The notes beneath the pieces were generated by a model, which saw only the letters and a list, made by a program, of their open reading frames with translations, had not been told where the DNA came from and made no database searches. Of a stretch of 64,000 nucleotides of DNA, positions 1-7,834 are shown in pieces. Position 1 is the stretch's first letter. Each line of letters starts with the position of its first letter. The stretch is from assembly GCA_903871465.1 (NCBI GenBank), contig CAIQHB010000004.1:62001-126000 (forward strand). The letters are read 5' to 3'. A program made the position numbers and the translations under genes. The stretch is from an uncultured Methanosarcinales archaeon (GTDB taxonomy: Archaea > Halobacteriota > Methanosarcinia > Methanotrichales > Methanotrichaceae).

Positions 1-175
1 GTATCTCCGGAAGAAGCGATATAGAAGTGCAGCAAGTGGCTGTTTGAGCCAGAAGCAAGGGCATTGGGCCAAATGGGAGGTCCTCCCTGCTACGCAGTCG
101 GAGGGCTCCCGCGGCTGGTCCGGCGTTGATTTGCCAAGAAAAATTGTAAGCAATGGAATTCGCAATCTTGGCCAT
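1..175. other. Window edge, no gene assigned
   Basis: The first 24 bases can be read as the last codons of a gene entering from the left (ending in TAG), but eight codons cannot be assigned to a family. A GGGAGG/CCTCCC self-complementary stretch lies near position 85. Open frames across this stretch continue antisense into the next gene and show no convincing start. Confidence 0.3.
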
Positions 176-760
176 TTACTTCATAGATATTCCATTCAGG
201 CTGTAGAGGCTCTGCCGGGCATCGCTGAAGCAGAAGCGCTCCTGCAACATCTCCTCTCCCCTGAGCCTGCCCAGGGCATATCTTACCGTTCTGGGTGGAA
301 GGTCGGTTTTACCTATGATATCCTTCTGTGTCAGAGGGCCGTCGGACGCGAGCACGGAAAGTACCTGTTTGGCTGATGGGGGCAGATATTCCACTACATC
401 CGGGTCTGGAGGTCCGATGCTGTTTGTGGCATTTGAAACGGCAGGGGAGAACGTGCCAGAATTGCTGGAGACGATCCCGCTTATCGTGCCGGACCTTGCA
501 AGCGAACGCGAGTCGCTCTTGCTGAAGTAAGAAAGATTGGGATCGTAGTAATCTGTTCCTGAGTATGACCCCATCTGTCCCGGGCAGGTGCAGCCCTGTA
601 CGATGCTGTTATCCGAGCATTTGCTGCAGCATTTCTCAACAGGCTTTGCATGGCAATCTCCCGGCATGCACGTACAGACCTTCAGGCTCGGTTGCGAGAA
701 GGCTGGCGTCATCATGAGGACAAGAACTGCCAATGCACCCAGCAATCTGATAATCTTCAT
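176..760 (-). CDS. Exported Cys-rich protein with C-terminal winged helix
   Basis: A 194-residue protein. The start was set at the ATG at 760 because AGGAGGAG lies directly upstream; longer frames have no ribosome site. Residues 1-22 look like a Sec signal peptide (KIIRLLGALAVLVLMM then AFS-Q). Residues about 27-62 hold eight cysteines in CTC, GDC, KCCSKC and GCTC clusters. A Ser/Asn-rich linker follows. Residues about 128-190 read as a MarR/ArsR-like winged helix (QVLSVLASDGPLTQKDII, then RTVRYALGRL). A DNA-binding fold behind a signal peptide, with no second membrane segment, is odd: either the leader is a retained anchor or the domain acts outside the cell. The TATA box and a palindromic operator lie just upstream. 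Function is unknown; the winged helix call is fairly safe, the export call is inference. Confidence 0.75.
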   Translation of the reverse strand: MKIIRLLGALAVLVLMMTPAFSQPSLKVCTCMPGDCHAKPVEKCCSKCSDNSIVQGCTCPGQMGSYSGTDYYDPNLSYFSKSDSRSLARSGTISGIVSSNSGTFSPAVSNATNSIGPPDPDVVEYLPPSAKQVLSVLASDGPLTQKDIIGKTDLPPRTVRYALGRLRGEEMLQERFCFSDARQSLYSLNGISMK

Positions 761-782
761 AGCTCCTCCTTGCTCTGAAACA

Positions 783-830
783 TTCACAATCGTGAACTCC
801 AATGAATAAGACGATCGTCGAACTATAAAG
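783..830 (-). promoter_or_regulatory. TATA box with TTCAC-N4-GTGAA operator
   Basis: On the minus strand a TATA box (CTTTATA, 824-830) is followed about 30 bases downstream by the inverted repeat TTCACAATCGTGAA (783-796). The repeat therefore sits at the expected transcription start of the 176-760 gene. The same half-sites occur upstream of the radical SAM gene. This suggests a repressor site; the regulator is not identified. Confidence 0.55.
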
Positions 831-1091
831 AGTTTTCCCAAGCACAAGGACTGAAAAATTCGTTTACGCGATCATGCTGCCATCTATCTATGAACTAGAA
901 GTATTCTATAATGGATAGTAGCAGCATATGATAAAATATAAGAAGAATATATGTTTAATTTTAACTGGAATCGAGCTTGAAAACCATAAGGATCTTTCCT
1001 AATCGAGATCGTCATATGCTATGGTAGTCATCAACTGCTGTGAACGCGGGACATTCGTAAATATGATTCGCTTTGCCGCATTCCTACTATT

Positions 1092-1139
1092 TATATATCT
1101 TTTCCGCAAACAATTGATTTGATTCACAATTGTGAATCA
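1092..1139 (+). promoter_or_regulatory. TATA box with perfect 20-bp palindromic operator
   Basis: TTATATATC (about 1091-1099) is a good archaeal TATA box. The perfect palindrome TGATTCACAATTGTGAATCA occupies 1120-1139, about 22-28 bases downstream, overlapping the predicted transcription start. It contains the same TTCAC-N4-GTGAA core as the site at 783-796. The remainder of 848-1216 is A+T-rich with no gene seen, and the mRNA would have a leader of about 95 bases. Confidence 0.6.
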
Positions 1140-1216
1140 GATCCCAGACCCTGACGCCCTGCCTTTGGGCGACAGAATAGATAGCTTATCCGAAAAGACC
1201 ATTATGAGGCGCAATC

Positions 1217-2209
1217 ATGGATATGAACGCTGAAATCAAGGCAATGTTGGTTAGCATCGGCAGCGCAGATATCGATGAGGCGCTGCTACGAGAGACTGTG
1301 AAGACAACCATACCCAGCGCAGGTCCCGGAGCCGGCCTGGAGTCCTTCTTCATCAAATCAGGCGGCCATAGGGTGAGATTGTCCATCAACAAGAACTCCC
1401 CGCTCAAGGTTGCAAGATGCTGCTCTGATGTTGTAGTGATTAAAGACGGAAAACCCATAGTCACAGGCCAACTTGAGCCCGCTCTCAGCCACTGTCCTGA
1501 TCAGGCATACTTGACCATAAGCGGCCGCTGCATTTACGATTGTAAGTTCTGTCCGGTTCCGAAGCTCGACGGAGACGTGAAAGTCCCCGATGAAATCCTG
1601 GATATGGTGGAGGAAGCCAGACGGACCGGGCGATTGAAAGCTATTTCCCTCACCAGTGGTGTCGAGAAGTCGCCTGAGGAAGAGGTTGGAAAAGCAGTCT
1701 CGATTGTGAGGGCCTTGAGGTCGCTATATGATTTACCGATTGGCGTTTCGGTTTACCCTACGGACACATCCTCTGAGGAGCTGAAAGAAGCCGGTGCTAC
1801 AGAGATAAAATACAACGTTGAAACCATGGACTCGGAGATCTTCGCCAGGACTTGCCCTGGTTTATCTTTGGAATACGTGCTCAAGTCCCTGGAGAAGGCC
1901 GTAAAGATCTTCGGGAGAAATAGAGTCTCCTCTAACTTCATCCTGGGGCTGGGCGAGAGCGACGAATGCGTTTTGACGGGAGTCGCCAGGCTGGCTGAGA
2001 TGGGCGTGATACCTATATTGAGGCCCATATCGCCTCATCCCTTGAGGAAAGGAGAAGTCAAAGTAGAGAGGCCGTCTGCCGAGAGGCTTCTCGGGCTGGC
2101 CAGGGCAACGAGAAAAGTGCTGGAGGATAACGGTCTCCGGGCCGATCTGGCAGAGACCATGTGCCTGCCATGCACAGGATGCGATATCGCGTCACACCGG
2201 GATGTTTGA
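1217..2209 (+). CDS. Radical SAM protein, biotin-synthase-related
   Basis: A 330-residue radical SAM enzyme. The cluster-binding motif is CX3CX2C in GRCIYDCKFC (about residues 103-112), followed by a typical TIM-barrel pattern (SLTSG, IGVSVYP, KYNVETMD, NFILGLGE). A C-terminal MCLPCTGC motif could bind an additional metal centre. The layout recalls the archaeal biotin-synthase-related radical SAM group (COG2516-like), but substrate and product cannot be read from the sequence. It stands alone under a TATA box and a strong palindromic operator, so it is probably tightly regulated together with the exported winged-helix gene to its left. The ATG at 1217 has only a weak ribosome site (GAGGCG). 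Confidence 0.8.
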   Translation: MDMNAEIKAMLVSIGSADIDEALLRETVKTTIPSAGPGAGLESFFIKSGGHRVRLSINKNSPLKVARCCSDVVVIKDGKPIVTGQLEPALSHCPDQAYLTISGRCIYDCKFCPVPKLDGDVKVPDEILDMVEEARRTGRLKAISLTSGVEKSPEEEVGKAVSIVRALRSLYDLPIGVSVYPTDTSSEELKEAGATEIKYNVETMDSEIFARTCPGLSLEYVLKSLEKAVKIFGRNRVSSNFILGLGESDECVLTGVARLAEMGVIPILRPISPHPLRKGEVKVERPSAERLLGLARATRKVLEDNGLRADLAETMCLPCTGCDIASHRDV

Positions 2210-2439
2210 CTTGATTCGCAGGGATTGAGGCCGAGTCTGTGAAGCGATAAGTATTCCCGCGAGCGGCTTACGCGTCTCCATTATTCAGACCAGGGTTTTC
2301 TATTTTTGCAAAAGGTGCATCAGGTCTGTTCAAGCCTTTTTGCGATACATGATGATTCTGTGGCATTAATTCCAATATGACCTCCCTTGCAACGAAACCT
2401 ATACATATAAGTTCATCATCATTAATAATGGTGATTGTC

Positions 2440-2526
2440 ATGGACGCGATGATAATTGGCATCCTGATTTTCTGGGGATTGGCACTCTGGATAATCTCTG
2501 GGCTTAAGGGATGGGTTAGAAGCTAA
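2440..2526 (+). CDS. Small single-span membrane peptide (28 aa)
   Basis: A 28-residue reading frame whose ATG lies four bases after GGTGAT, a good match to the archaeal anti-Shine-Dalgarno sequence. The peptide starts MDAMIIGILIFWGLALW and is one hydrophobic helix ending in a basic tail (LKGWVRS). An in-frame ATG at 2428 is possible but lacks a ribosome site. The next gene encodes another small membrane protein 28 bases downstream, suggesting a two-gene unit. No function is recognised; such peptides often serve as subunits or modulators of larger membrane proteins (inference). Confidence 0.5.
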   Translation: MDAMIIGILIFWGLALWIISGLKGWVRS

Positions 2527-2554
2527 TAGGCATTTATTTTTCCAGGGAGAGTTT

Positions 2555-2695
2555 ATGATATCTGATGAAGAACATTCCGAGAGAAAGATGGACATATTCG
2601 AGATAGGAGTCTATGCAATAGAAGCGGGATTAGTAGCGGCAGTCGTCTACGCCATGATTGCATTTCCAATGTGGTTGAAATCAATTGCCTCATGA
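2555..2695 (+). CDS. Small membrane protein (46 aa)
   Basis: A 46-residue frame with ATG at 2555 preceded by AGGGAGAG. Residues 1-16 are charged (SDEEHSERKMDIFE), followed by one transmembrane segment (about residues 22-41, AIEAGLVAAVVYAMIAF) and a short tail. It follows the 28-residue membrane peptide after 28 bases and is followed by 9-bp tandem repeats and a long hairpin. The two peptides could form one small membrane complex, but no family was recognised. Confidence 0.5.
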   Translation: MISDEEHSERKMDIFEIGVYAIEAGLVAAVVYAMIAFPMWLKSIAS

Positions 2696-2704
2696 ATGGC
2701 TCTT

Positions 2705-2731
2705 ACATCTTTGACATCTTTGACATCTTTG
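2705..2731. repeat. Three tandem copies of a 9-bp unit
   Basis: The unit ACATCTTTG is repeated three times without mismatch directly after the stop codon of the 46-residue membrane protein. No function is evident. Confidence 0.7.
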
Positions 2732-2755
2732 AATTTCGCGGATAATTGAGCTTCG

Positions 2756-2797
2756 AAGAAGAGGTGGCAACAGCATGGGCTCTGTCCACCTCTTCTT
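2756..2797 (+). terminator. Long hairpin, possible terminator or structured RNA
   Basis: A perfect 12-bp inverted repeat (AAGAAGAGGTGG, 2756-2767, with CCACCTCTTCTT, 2786-2797) encloses an inner ACAG/CTGT stem, giving an extended hairpin followed by TTTTCC. It lies downstream of the two small membrane genes. It could end their transcript or be a stable RNA element. The rest of 2696-2965 shows no gene. Confidence 0.45.
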
Positions 2798-2965
2798 TTC
2801 CTTCTGCCCAGGGGCCATATGCGGGCTTCCGGCAAGAGCGGGTCCATTGCGCCCTTTGTATCCTGTAAACCGAGAGAAGCATAGCCAATATCTTACGCTA
2901 TAGACCGTGCTTCCACGAAATCTTTAACATCTTCTATGATGATGGAATTGTTCGGAGGGATTGAT

Positions 2966-3552
2966 ATGAAATTCAAGTACAAGAGCGAAGCGTCGGCTTT
3001 GTTAGCTTCTTTATGCTTCTTTATACTTCTCCTTATGGTAGTAGCTGCCATGCCGCAAGCGTTGATGTAGGTGGTTGGAATTTTACAGCGGATCTTGGCG
3101 ACCAATGGTTGTTAGGCACACAACCGATAGAGGAAGGGAGCAGATCTGGGTCGACTATGAGTAATTACGAAGTGGCAGATTATACGGGTGTTATGAAAAG
3201 CAATGCATTCTGGTTGCCCAAAGACAACACCGTTATTACTCCCCAGGATTCTGATAGTTCGGGAGTAGATATCCTAGTTAATAAGGTTCCGAAGGAGAGG
3301 AAGGATTGGGCAGCATGAGATATTTTGACTGATTTCTTGGGTCCGACTACAAAAGACGAAAACCAGAAGGATATCGAATTTAATGGACGTCCAGCACTGC
3401 TCTACGAATCTGATCGCGATTCGTCAAGTTATGGCACAATTGCTATATTGATTACAGAAGACACGATTGTGACGCTCTACGTCGGAACAATACCAGAATC
3501 TAATCTTCGTGCGTGGGATGTCATAGAAAAGTTCACGATATCTCCAAAGTAG
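2966..3552 (+). pseudogene. Broken gene for a secreted protein
   Basis: The gene begins with a strong GGAGGGA site and an ATG at 2966 encoding a signal peptide (MKFKYKSEASALLAS, then a hydrophobic run ending near AAMPQA). That frame stops at about 3066, while the expected mature protein (SVDVGGWNFTADLG) continues in another frame, implying one lost base around 3050-3065. A second lesion, an in-frame TGA at 3316-3318, splits the mature part; similar-looking sequence (TDFLGPTTKDENQ to FTISPK) continues to 3552. Two independent lesions argue for decay rather than recoding. The original product was a secreted alpha/beta protein of about 190 residues; no family was recognised. Confidence 0.65.
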
Positions 3553-3673
3553 TTAGCTTCCTTCTTCTTTTTTACAGCATCACAGCACACTACTTTACGT
3601 AAACCATTAAGTAATTTCGGGTCGTTCTATAGATAGCACGACAATAGAACAAAATCAGTTAGATTCTAGCTGA

Positions 3674-4687
3674 TCATTGATATGTATTACTTTGAAGAAG
3701 ATCGAGAACGAACTCACCATCTCTCATAATAATTTCTTGATCGGCTATGATTGTAGGTTCCCTCACTAGTAGATCTGTGTGGAATTTACTGTTTGTCTTT
3801 CCCAATCCGAAGGAATCTCCAAAAGCAAAATGCACTGTTCCTTCTACTTTTTCATCCATGAGAATATTCCCAATAATTCTCGCGCCTGGATTAAGCCCTA
3901 TACCAAATTCTCCAATGGTTTTACTCGCTGGAGCGTCATATTCACATACTTTTAAGAATTGTTGGAAGACGTCATCATGCACGTCCATTGACTCCATCCT
4001 ATCTATAAGTCCATGCTTCAAATGAATGACAAAAGGTTTATTTATCACTCCAATCCCGCCTATACTACCATCAACCACGATTTTCCCTGATACGGTTTCC
4101 TCTACGGGAGCTGTATAGATCTCCCCCGCTGGAATATTACCAAAAGAACCGGGTCTTGATATATCACCATAATCGGTCTCCAGCTTCCTATCACCTAAAC
4201 TGAAAGATATATCAGTTCCGAGCTTGGTGGTTATTCGAATATCCTGACCTAATAAAATTCCCTGTAATGCTATTTCTCTTTGTCTTAGCTTGTCATAATC
4301 GATGGACACCGCTTCTTTCATATCTTCAGTGAAACCTGGCATCATGCATACGCGACCCTTGTGTTGGAGTGGCAGTCTATAAAGGAAGTCTCTGAATGCC
4401 ACTTCCGGAGAGAGGTCTATCACATTACTCTCTGCTGCTAAAACGTAGATAACTATATCAGTTGAGGAAAGTGCATATGCCTGGATATCGGTGATTTCTG
4501 TAAGAGGTCTCAGACTCTCTGGTATTATTAATATAGTAACTTCTGCACCCGACCTTGCCAAATAGCCAGCTAGTTCATCGGCAATATCAAGCCTAGATTT
4601 ATCCGTAAAAATGGCTGCTTTTTCCCCCGGTTTTGCCTTCAGACAACCTTCAACAATTGCCTGGGCATAATTAAGTGGATGAATCAT
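3674..4687 (-). CDS. M29-family aminopeptidase-like protein
   Basis: A 337-residue protein resembling the M29 (thermophilic aminopeptidase/PepS) metallopeptidases, which remove N-terminal residues from peptides using a two-metal centre. The start at 4687 was chosen over longer frames because AAGGAGAAC precedes it. Expected ligand regions are visible: VEETVSGKIVVDG in the middle, GEFGIGLNP, GTVHFAFGDS and a late KFHTD motif. The length is somewhat shorter than the usual 370-410 residues, so the N-terminal Rossmann-like part is compact. It overlaps the end of the upstream membrane-protein gene by 17 bases, suggesting translational coupling. Substrate is unknown. Confidence 0.75.
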   Translation of the reverse strand: MIHPLNYAQAIVEGCLKAKPGEKAAIFTDKSRLDIADELAGYLARSGAEVTILIIPESLRPLTEITDIQAYALSSTDIVIYVLAAESNVIDLSPEVAFRDFLYRLPLQHKGRVCMMPGFTEDMKEAVSIDYDKLRQREIALQGILLGQDIRITTKLGTDISFSLGDRKLETDYGDISRPGSFGNIPAGEIYTAPVEETVSGKIVVDGSIGGIGVINKPFVIHLKHGLIDRMESMDVHDDVFQQFLKVCEYDAPASKTIGEFGIGLNPGARIIGNILMDEKVEGTVHFAFGDSFGLGKTNSKFHTDLLVREPTIIADQEIIMRDGEFVLDLLQSNTYQ

Positions 4688-6257
4688 TTTGTTCTCCTTG
4701 TTTCGTTCGATATACATCCTTAAGCTCCTTTCTTTTATCCTTAATAAGTCGTTGAAGCACAGAAAGAATGGTACCTGCTTCATACTTTAGATCGTCTCTT
4801 TCTTCAAGTTTCGTTAGGGCTTTGATTAGTTGGGTAGCTACATTACGTTCATCATCAGAATAACGACATTCTAAGCTTTCATTAAGATGTGTGAAATTTG
4901 ATTTTTTTAAATTATCGAAACAGATCTCTGAGTACATTTTGCGAACTATTTCTCCCATTGTCCTATACTGATCATCTTCTGATCCATTGATATCCGCAAT
5001 AATCTTCTGCAACTCTTTTTTCACTGGATTGGTTATCCATTTTCTAATAAGGGATATATACGTAATTAGAATCAAGAAAAATCCCAATATGACGTATGAA
5101 TTATAGCTGAAAGAATTCTCTGCCCCTTCTGTTATAAACCCAATTCCAATGAACGCTAAATAGAGAGAACAAATCCCAATAGAAAACAGATACATGGGTA
5201 TATCGGTTCTATATCGATATTTTGAGTTATACAAAGGTTCTTTATTTTCATAACCAATAAGATATATAGAAATTACTAACAAAATTACAGGAAACGAAAG
5301 AAGGATTACGTTTTCAATTTTGTAGTCCAAGGGGAAAATCAACTGCAGAAATAAAAAAGATAGCCACATGGATAGAAAACCAAAGTCCGGACAGAACTCA
5401 TAATAAGAACGCCAATTATCAAAATCTTTCTTAGCAGTCCATACACAAATCACAAGCATTATTATTGAACAAGGCATCAACCAAAACCCTAAATTCCAAT
5501 AAAACGTCAAAATGGAGGCAGTATTAGTGCAAAGGCTTTGTACAAAATGGTAAGTTTCTTTCGCTGAAAGAGCTAAAAAGAAAATTCCAATCGATATTAA
5601 CAAACAACATAATGCTTGTCCTATATGATTAATTTTCTCCTCATGCTTTCTCAGAGATTTCTCGGGAATTCTTATAAAACCCATTTCGTCTAATGGAATT
5701 AGACATTTATCTCCTGATTCGACCATTTCTATTAACATTTCTCTTTTTTCATCAAAAGATGAAGCGGAAATGAACCTGTAAATGGAACCTGTTGAATCAA
5801 ATGGACTTTTGCTCTTGTCTTTTTCGATAAAAATCGTTCCATCTCTTTTGACAGTTGTCAAAACATCGTCCCAAAGGACTCCATGGAAAGAGATCCAGAA
5901 AGGAATGCCAGATTTCTCTCGAATCCAAGTAAGGAGAATTACTCGGGCATCCAGAATTTTCAAGTTCCCAAAAACCATTCCCAAGCCTATCGCACAAAGA
6001 AGGAAAGAAAGTATTACATTGAAATCCAAAATACAATCTAGGATATCGAGCCCTTGAGATGGCCTAAGCACGATGAACGCAATCGGAGAGAGGAGAAAAA
6101 TGATCAAGCCTACCGCCGTGGACAGGAAAGCAGATTCAACTGGTTGCATCTCTCTATAAATACTGTAGCCTGAAATGAGCGTTGATATATGAAAAACGAT
6201 AGACCCAAGCATGACGAATCCAATGGTTAAAAGGAGATTCGCAAGATCGAGGTCCAT
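4671..6257 (-). CDS. Multi-span membrane protein, unknown function
   Basis: A 528-residue protein. Three hydrophobic segments near the N-terminus (about residues 5-30, 42-65, 78-100) are followed by a soluble stretch of about 110 residues containing GIPFWISFHGVLWDD, a layout reminiscent of DUF6338-like proteins (tentative). Six or so further hydrophobic segments follow (about residues 210-400), and a charged cytoplasmic tail. No catalytic motif is evident. No ribosome site precedes the ATG at 6257, but a TTTAAATA box lies about 28 bases upstream, which fits a leaderless transcript. The gene overlaps the peptidase gene downstream by 17 bases. Confidence 0.65.
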   Translation of the reverse strand: MDLDLANLLLTIGFVMLGSIVFHISTLISGYSIYREMQPVESAFLSTAVGLIIFLLSPIAFIVLRPSQGLDILDCILDFNVILSFLLCAIGLGMVFGNLKILDARVILLTWIREKSGIPFWISFHGVLWDDVLTTVKRDGTIFIEKDKSKSPFDSTGSIYRFISASSFDEKREMLIEMVESGDKCLIPLDEMGFIRIPEKSLRKHEEKINHIGQALCCLLISIGIFFLALSAKETYHFVQSLCTNTASILTFYWNLGFWLMPCSIIMLVICVWTAKKDFDNWRSYYEFCPDFGFLSMWLSFLFLQLIFPLDYKIENVILLSFPVILLVISIYLIGYENKEPLYNSKYRYRTDIPMYLFSIGICSLYLAFIGIGFITEGAENSFSYNSYVILGFFLILITYISLIRKWITNPVKKELQKIIADINGSEDDQYRTMGEIVRKMYSEICFDNLKKSNFTHLNESLECRYSDDERNVATQLIKALTKLEERDDLKYEAGTILSVLQRLIKDKRKELKDVYRTKQGEQNDSST

Positions 6258-6916
6258 AGTGGTTGTGGCCCTGTAAAACTATTTAAATACATTGTATAAA
6301 CAAGATTTGGACTTTAGGTGCAGAACCGAGCTTAAATGCAAAGCCGAACTGCTCGGAGATCAGGGTAGCGTTCAGTCTTCTAGTCGCACCTCATCAAACC
6401 CATACTCATCATGACAATAGCAATTGATCTCAGATTCCCCGCTAAACATCTCACCGGTATTCGGATAAGCTTCATCAATCGGAATCCAACCCAAATCTAT
6501 ATCTTCTTGATGTGTAGGTCGCGGCTAAATATCCACATATCTACCTATCCTTCGCTTCCAAGGCCGCATACTTTCTCCTTGCCTTTCTACCGTCACCAAG
6601 TGACCAAATTTGAACTTTATACCATAAGGACAATATATTCTTCGGAATTCAAAAATCATGGCCATAAAACATAAAATAATAATTAATCATATTAATATTA
6701 GTATCTCGCCTAATATTCTGATTCGGCCTTCTCTGAGCAGCTCCTCAAGGATCGGGTTAAACATCTCATTTCTCATCCCTGTGGATGCTCTCAATCTGCT
6801 TCGCTCCATCTTCTGAACATTGTTCGCCAGTATTCAGAGGATAAACTAAGATGCCATTGAGACAAAACATCTTGTGTTAATATATGTATATCTCCAGCAT
6901 TTAAATGCGTTTTTTT
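6258..6916. other. Intergenic region with phage-like gene debris
   Basis: A 659-base stretch without an intact gene. Its left end holds the TTTAAATA promoter of the membrane protein. On the minus strand, 6372-6605 preserves a degraded phage head-protein-like sequence (separate entry). The remainder (about 6606-6916) is A+T-rich with nothing else recognised. Confidence 0.5.
6372..6605 (-). pseudogene. Remnant of phage head-morphogenesis-like protein
   Basis: On the minus strand, a 49-codon segment ending in TGA at 6372-6374 contains RPTHQE, then WIPIDEAYPNTGEMFSGES and INCYC. This order (RPTHQ, proline/Asp loop, GES, INCxC) matches the C-terminal end of minor head / head-morphogenesis proteins of tailed phages as I know them. 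The frame is interrupted by a stop just upstream, and RKARRKYAALEAKDR followed by another stop continues further upstream, so the gene is decayed. It suggests an old provirus in this area. The family call is from memory of the motif and unverified. Confidence 0.45.
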
Positions 6917-7546
6917 TTATAGTGGATCATATTTCGTCAAATCATATTTAGAACTAGGATCTTCATCGTCTTTGAAATATTCTTCGTCTGAATCGTCGCA
7001 AGTGGAAATCACATATCCGAGATTCTGGCAGAACTCCTGAAAATCTTCATCCTTAACTAAATATTCGATGCTATCTCCTAAGATACATGTTTTTATTAAG
7101 TCGGCCATCATAGATGCTGCATCAGCCATTGCTTTATATGGATTATCCGGAAGCGGCTTATATTTGAGCTTTTGAGAATCGATTGCATCTTGAAGACAAA
7201 TGTTAATTTGTTCTTGATTATCACCTAGATACTTATGGCATAGAGCTCTAAGGCAGCAAACATCTCTGTCTTTATCGATAGCGACATATGTTTGACCTGC
7301 TCTCATAAATTGGATATCTTTTGATGCCGCTTTCAAGTGTTGATGAGCAGATTCCAAATGCACTAATGCTCTGTTCACAGCTAAGTTGTAGTCCTGAGCG
7401 TACTTAGCAGATTTCAGCGCATCCATAGCAGCATTCGTCTCATTTTCGCCGATTTTTTCAATTGCATCAACTATAGGAGATCCCTCCACAAATTTCTTCA
7501 AAGACAAAACTGTCTTTGTAGCAGTCACAAGCATAGCTGGTTCCAT
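6917..7546 (-). CDS. Hypothetical helical protein
   Basis: A 209-residue, probably cytosolic protein with a strong start (TAGGAGGT before the ATG at 7546). The sequence is mainly helical (AAMDALKSAKYAQDYNLAVNRALVHLESAHQHLK), TPR-like in spacing, and ends in a very acidic tail (about residues 186-209, DDSDEEYFKDDED). The cysteine-containing stretch DVCCLRALCHKY is in the centre. No family was recognised. It lies in a low-G+C strip together with phage-like remnants and other orphan genes, suggesting accessory DNA. Confidence 0.6.
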   Translation of the reverse strand: MEPAMLVTATKTVLSLKKFVEGSPIVDAIEKIGENETNAAMDALKSAKYAQDYNLAVNRALVHLESAHQHLKAASKDIQFMRAGQTYVAIDKDRDVCCLRALCHKYLGDNQEQINICLQDAIDSQKLKYKPLPDNPYKAMADAASMMADLIKTCILGDSIEYLVKDEDFQEFCQNLGYVISTCDDSDEEYFKDDEDPSSKYDLTKYDPL

Positions 7547-7622
7547 TTTTACCTCCTAGATCTGCAGTTATTCAAACATAAACTATTGTTGAAATATATA
7601 TTTAAATCTAATGGATTCCTGA

Positions 7623-7823
7623 GCTACGAAAGAAGGTTTCTCTCGATCAAAATGGGATCTACCCGATTGTTTTAAAGATGCTGAGATCAGTTATCATAGC
7701 AAAAGCTCATGGAAAGATGGATACTTCCAATCAGCAGCAATAGGGCAAGAATTTGTGATTAAAGATAGCGAAAAAATAGAAGCTTGGGCAAAGAATATGA
7801 TTGAAGCCTCTCAACCGACTTAA
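7623..7823 (+). pseudogene. Orphan C-terminal gene fragment
   Basis: A 66-codon open stretch with no usable start codon (it begins right after a stop) and a terminal TAA. The translation is protein-like, with SRSKWDLPDCF, ISYHSKSSWKDGYFQSA, GQEFVI and WAKNMIEASQP. It reads like the last third of a larger enzyme whose 5' part is gone. I could not name the family. Its position between orphan genes fits deletion-prone accessory DNA. Confidence 0.4.
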
Positions 7824-7834
7824 CGGTTTGGACG

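Noticed and set aside
3316-3318. In-frame TGA as a possible selenocysteine codon
   Set aside because: The same gene has an independent frameshift upstream, no SECIS-like structure was noticed, and the context is not a redox protein.
6411-6674. 87-codon rightward frame
   Set aside because: Antisense to the phage-like remnant, whose minus-strand translation is far more protein-like.
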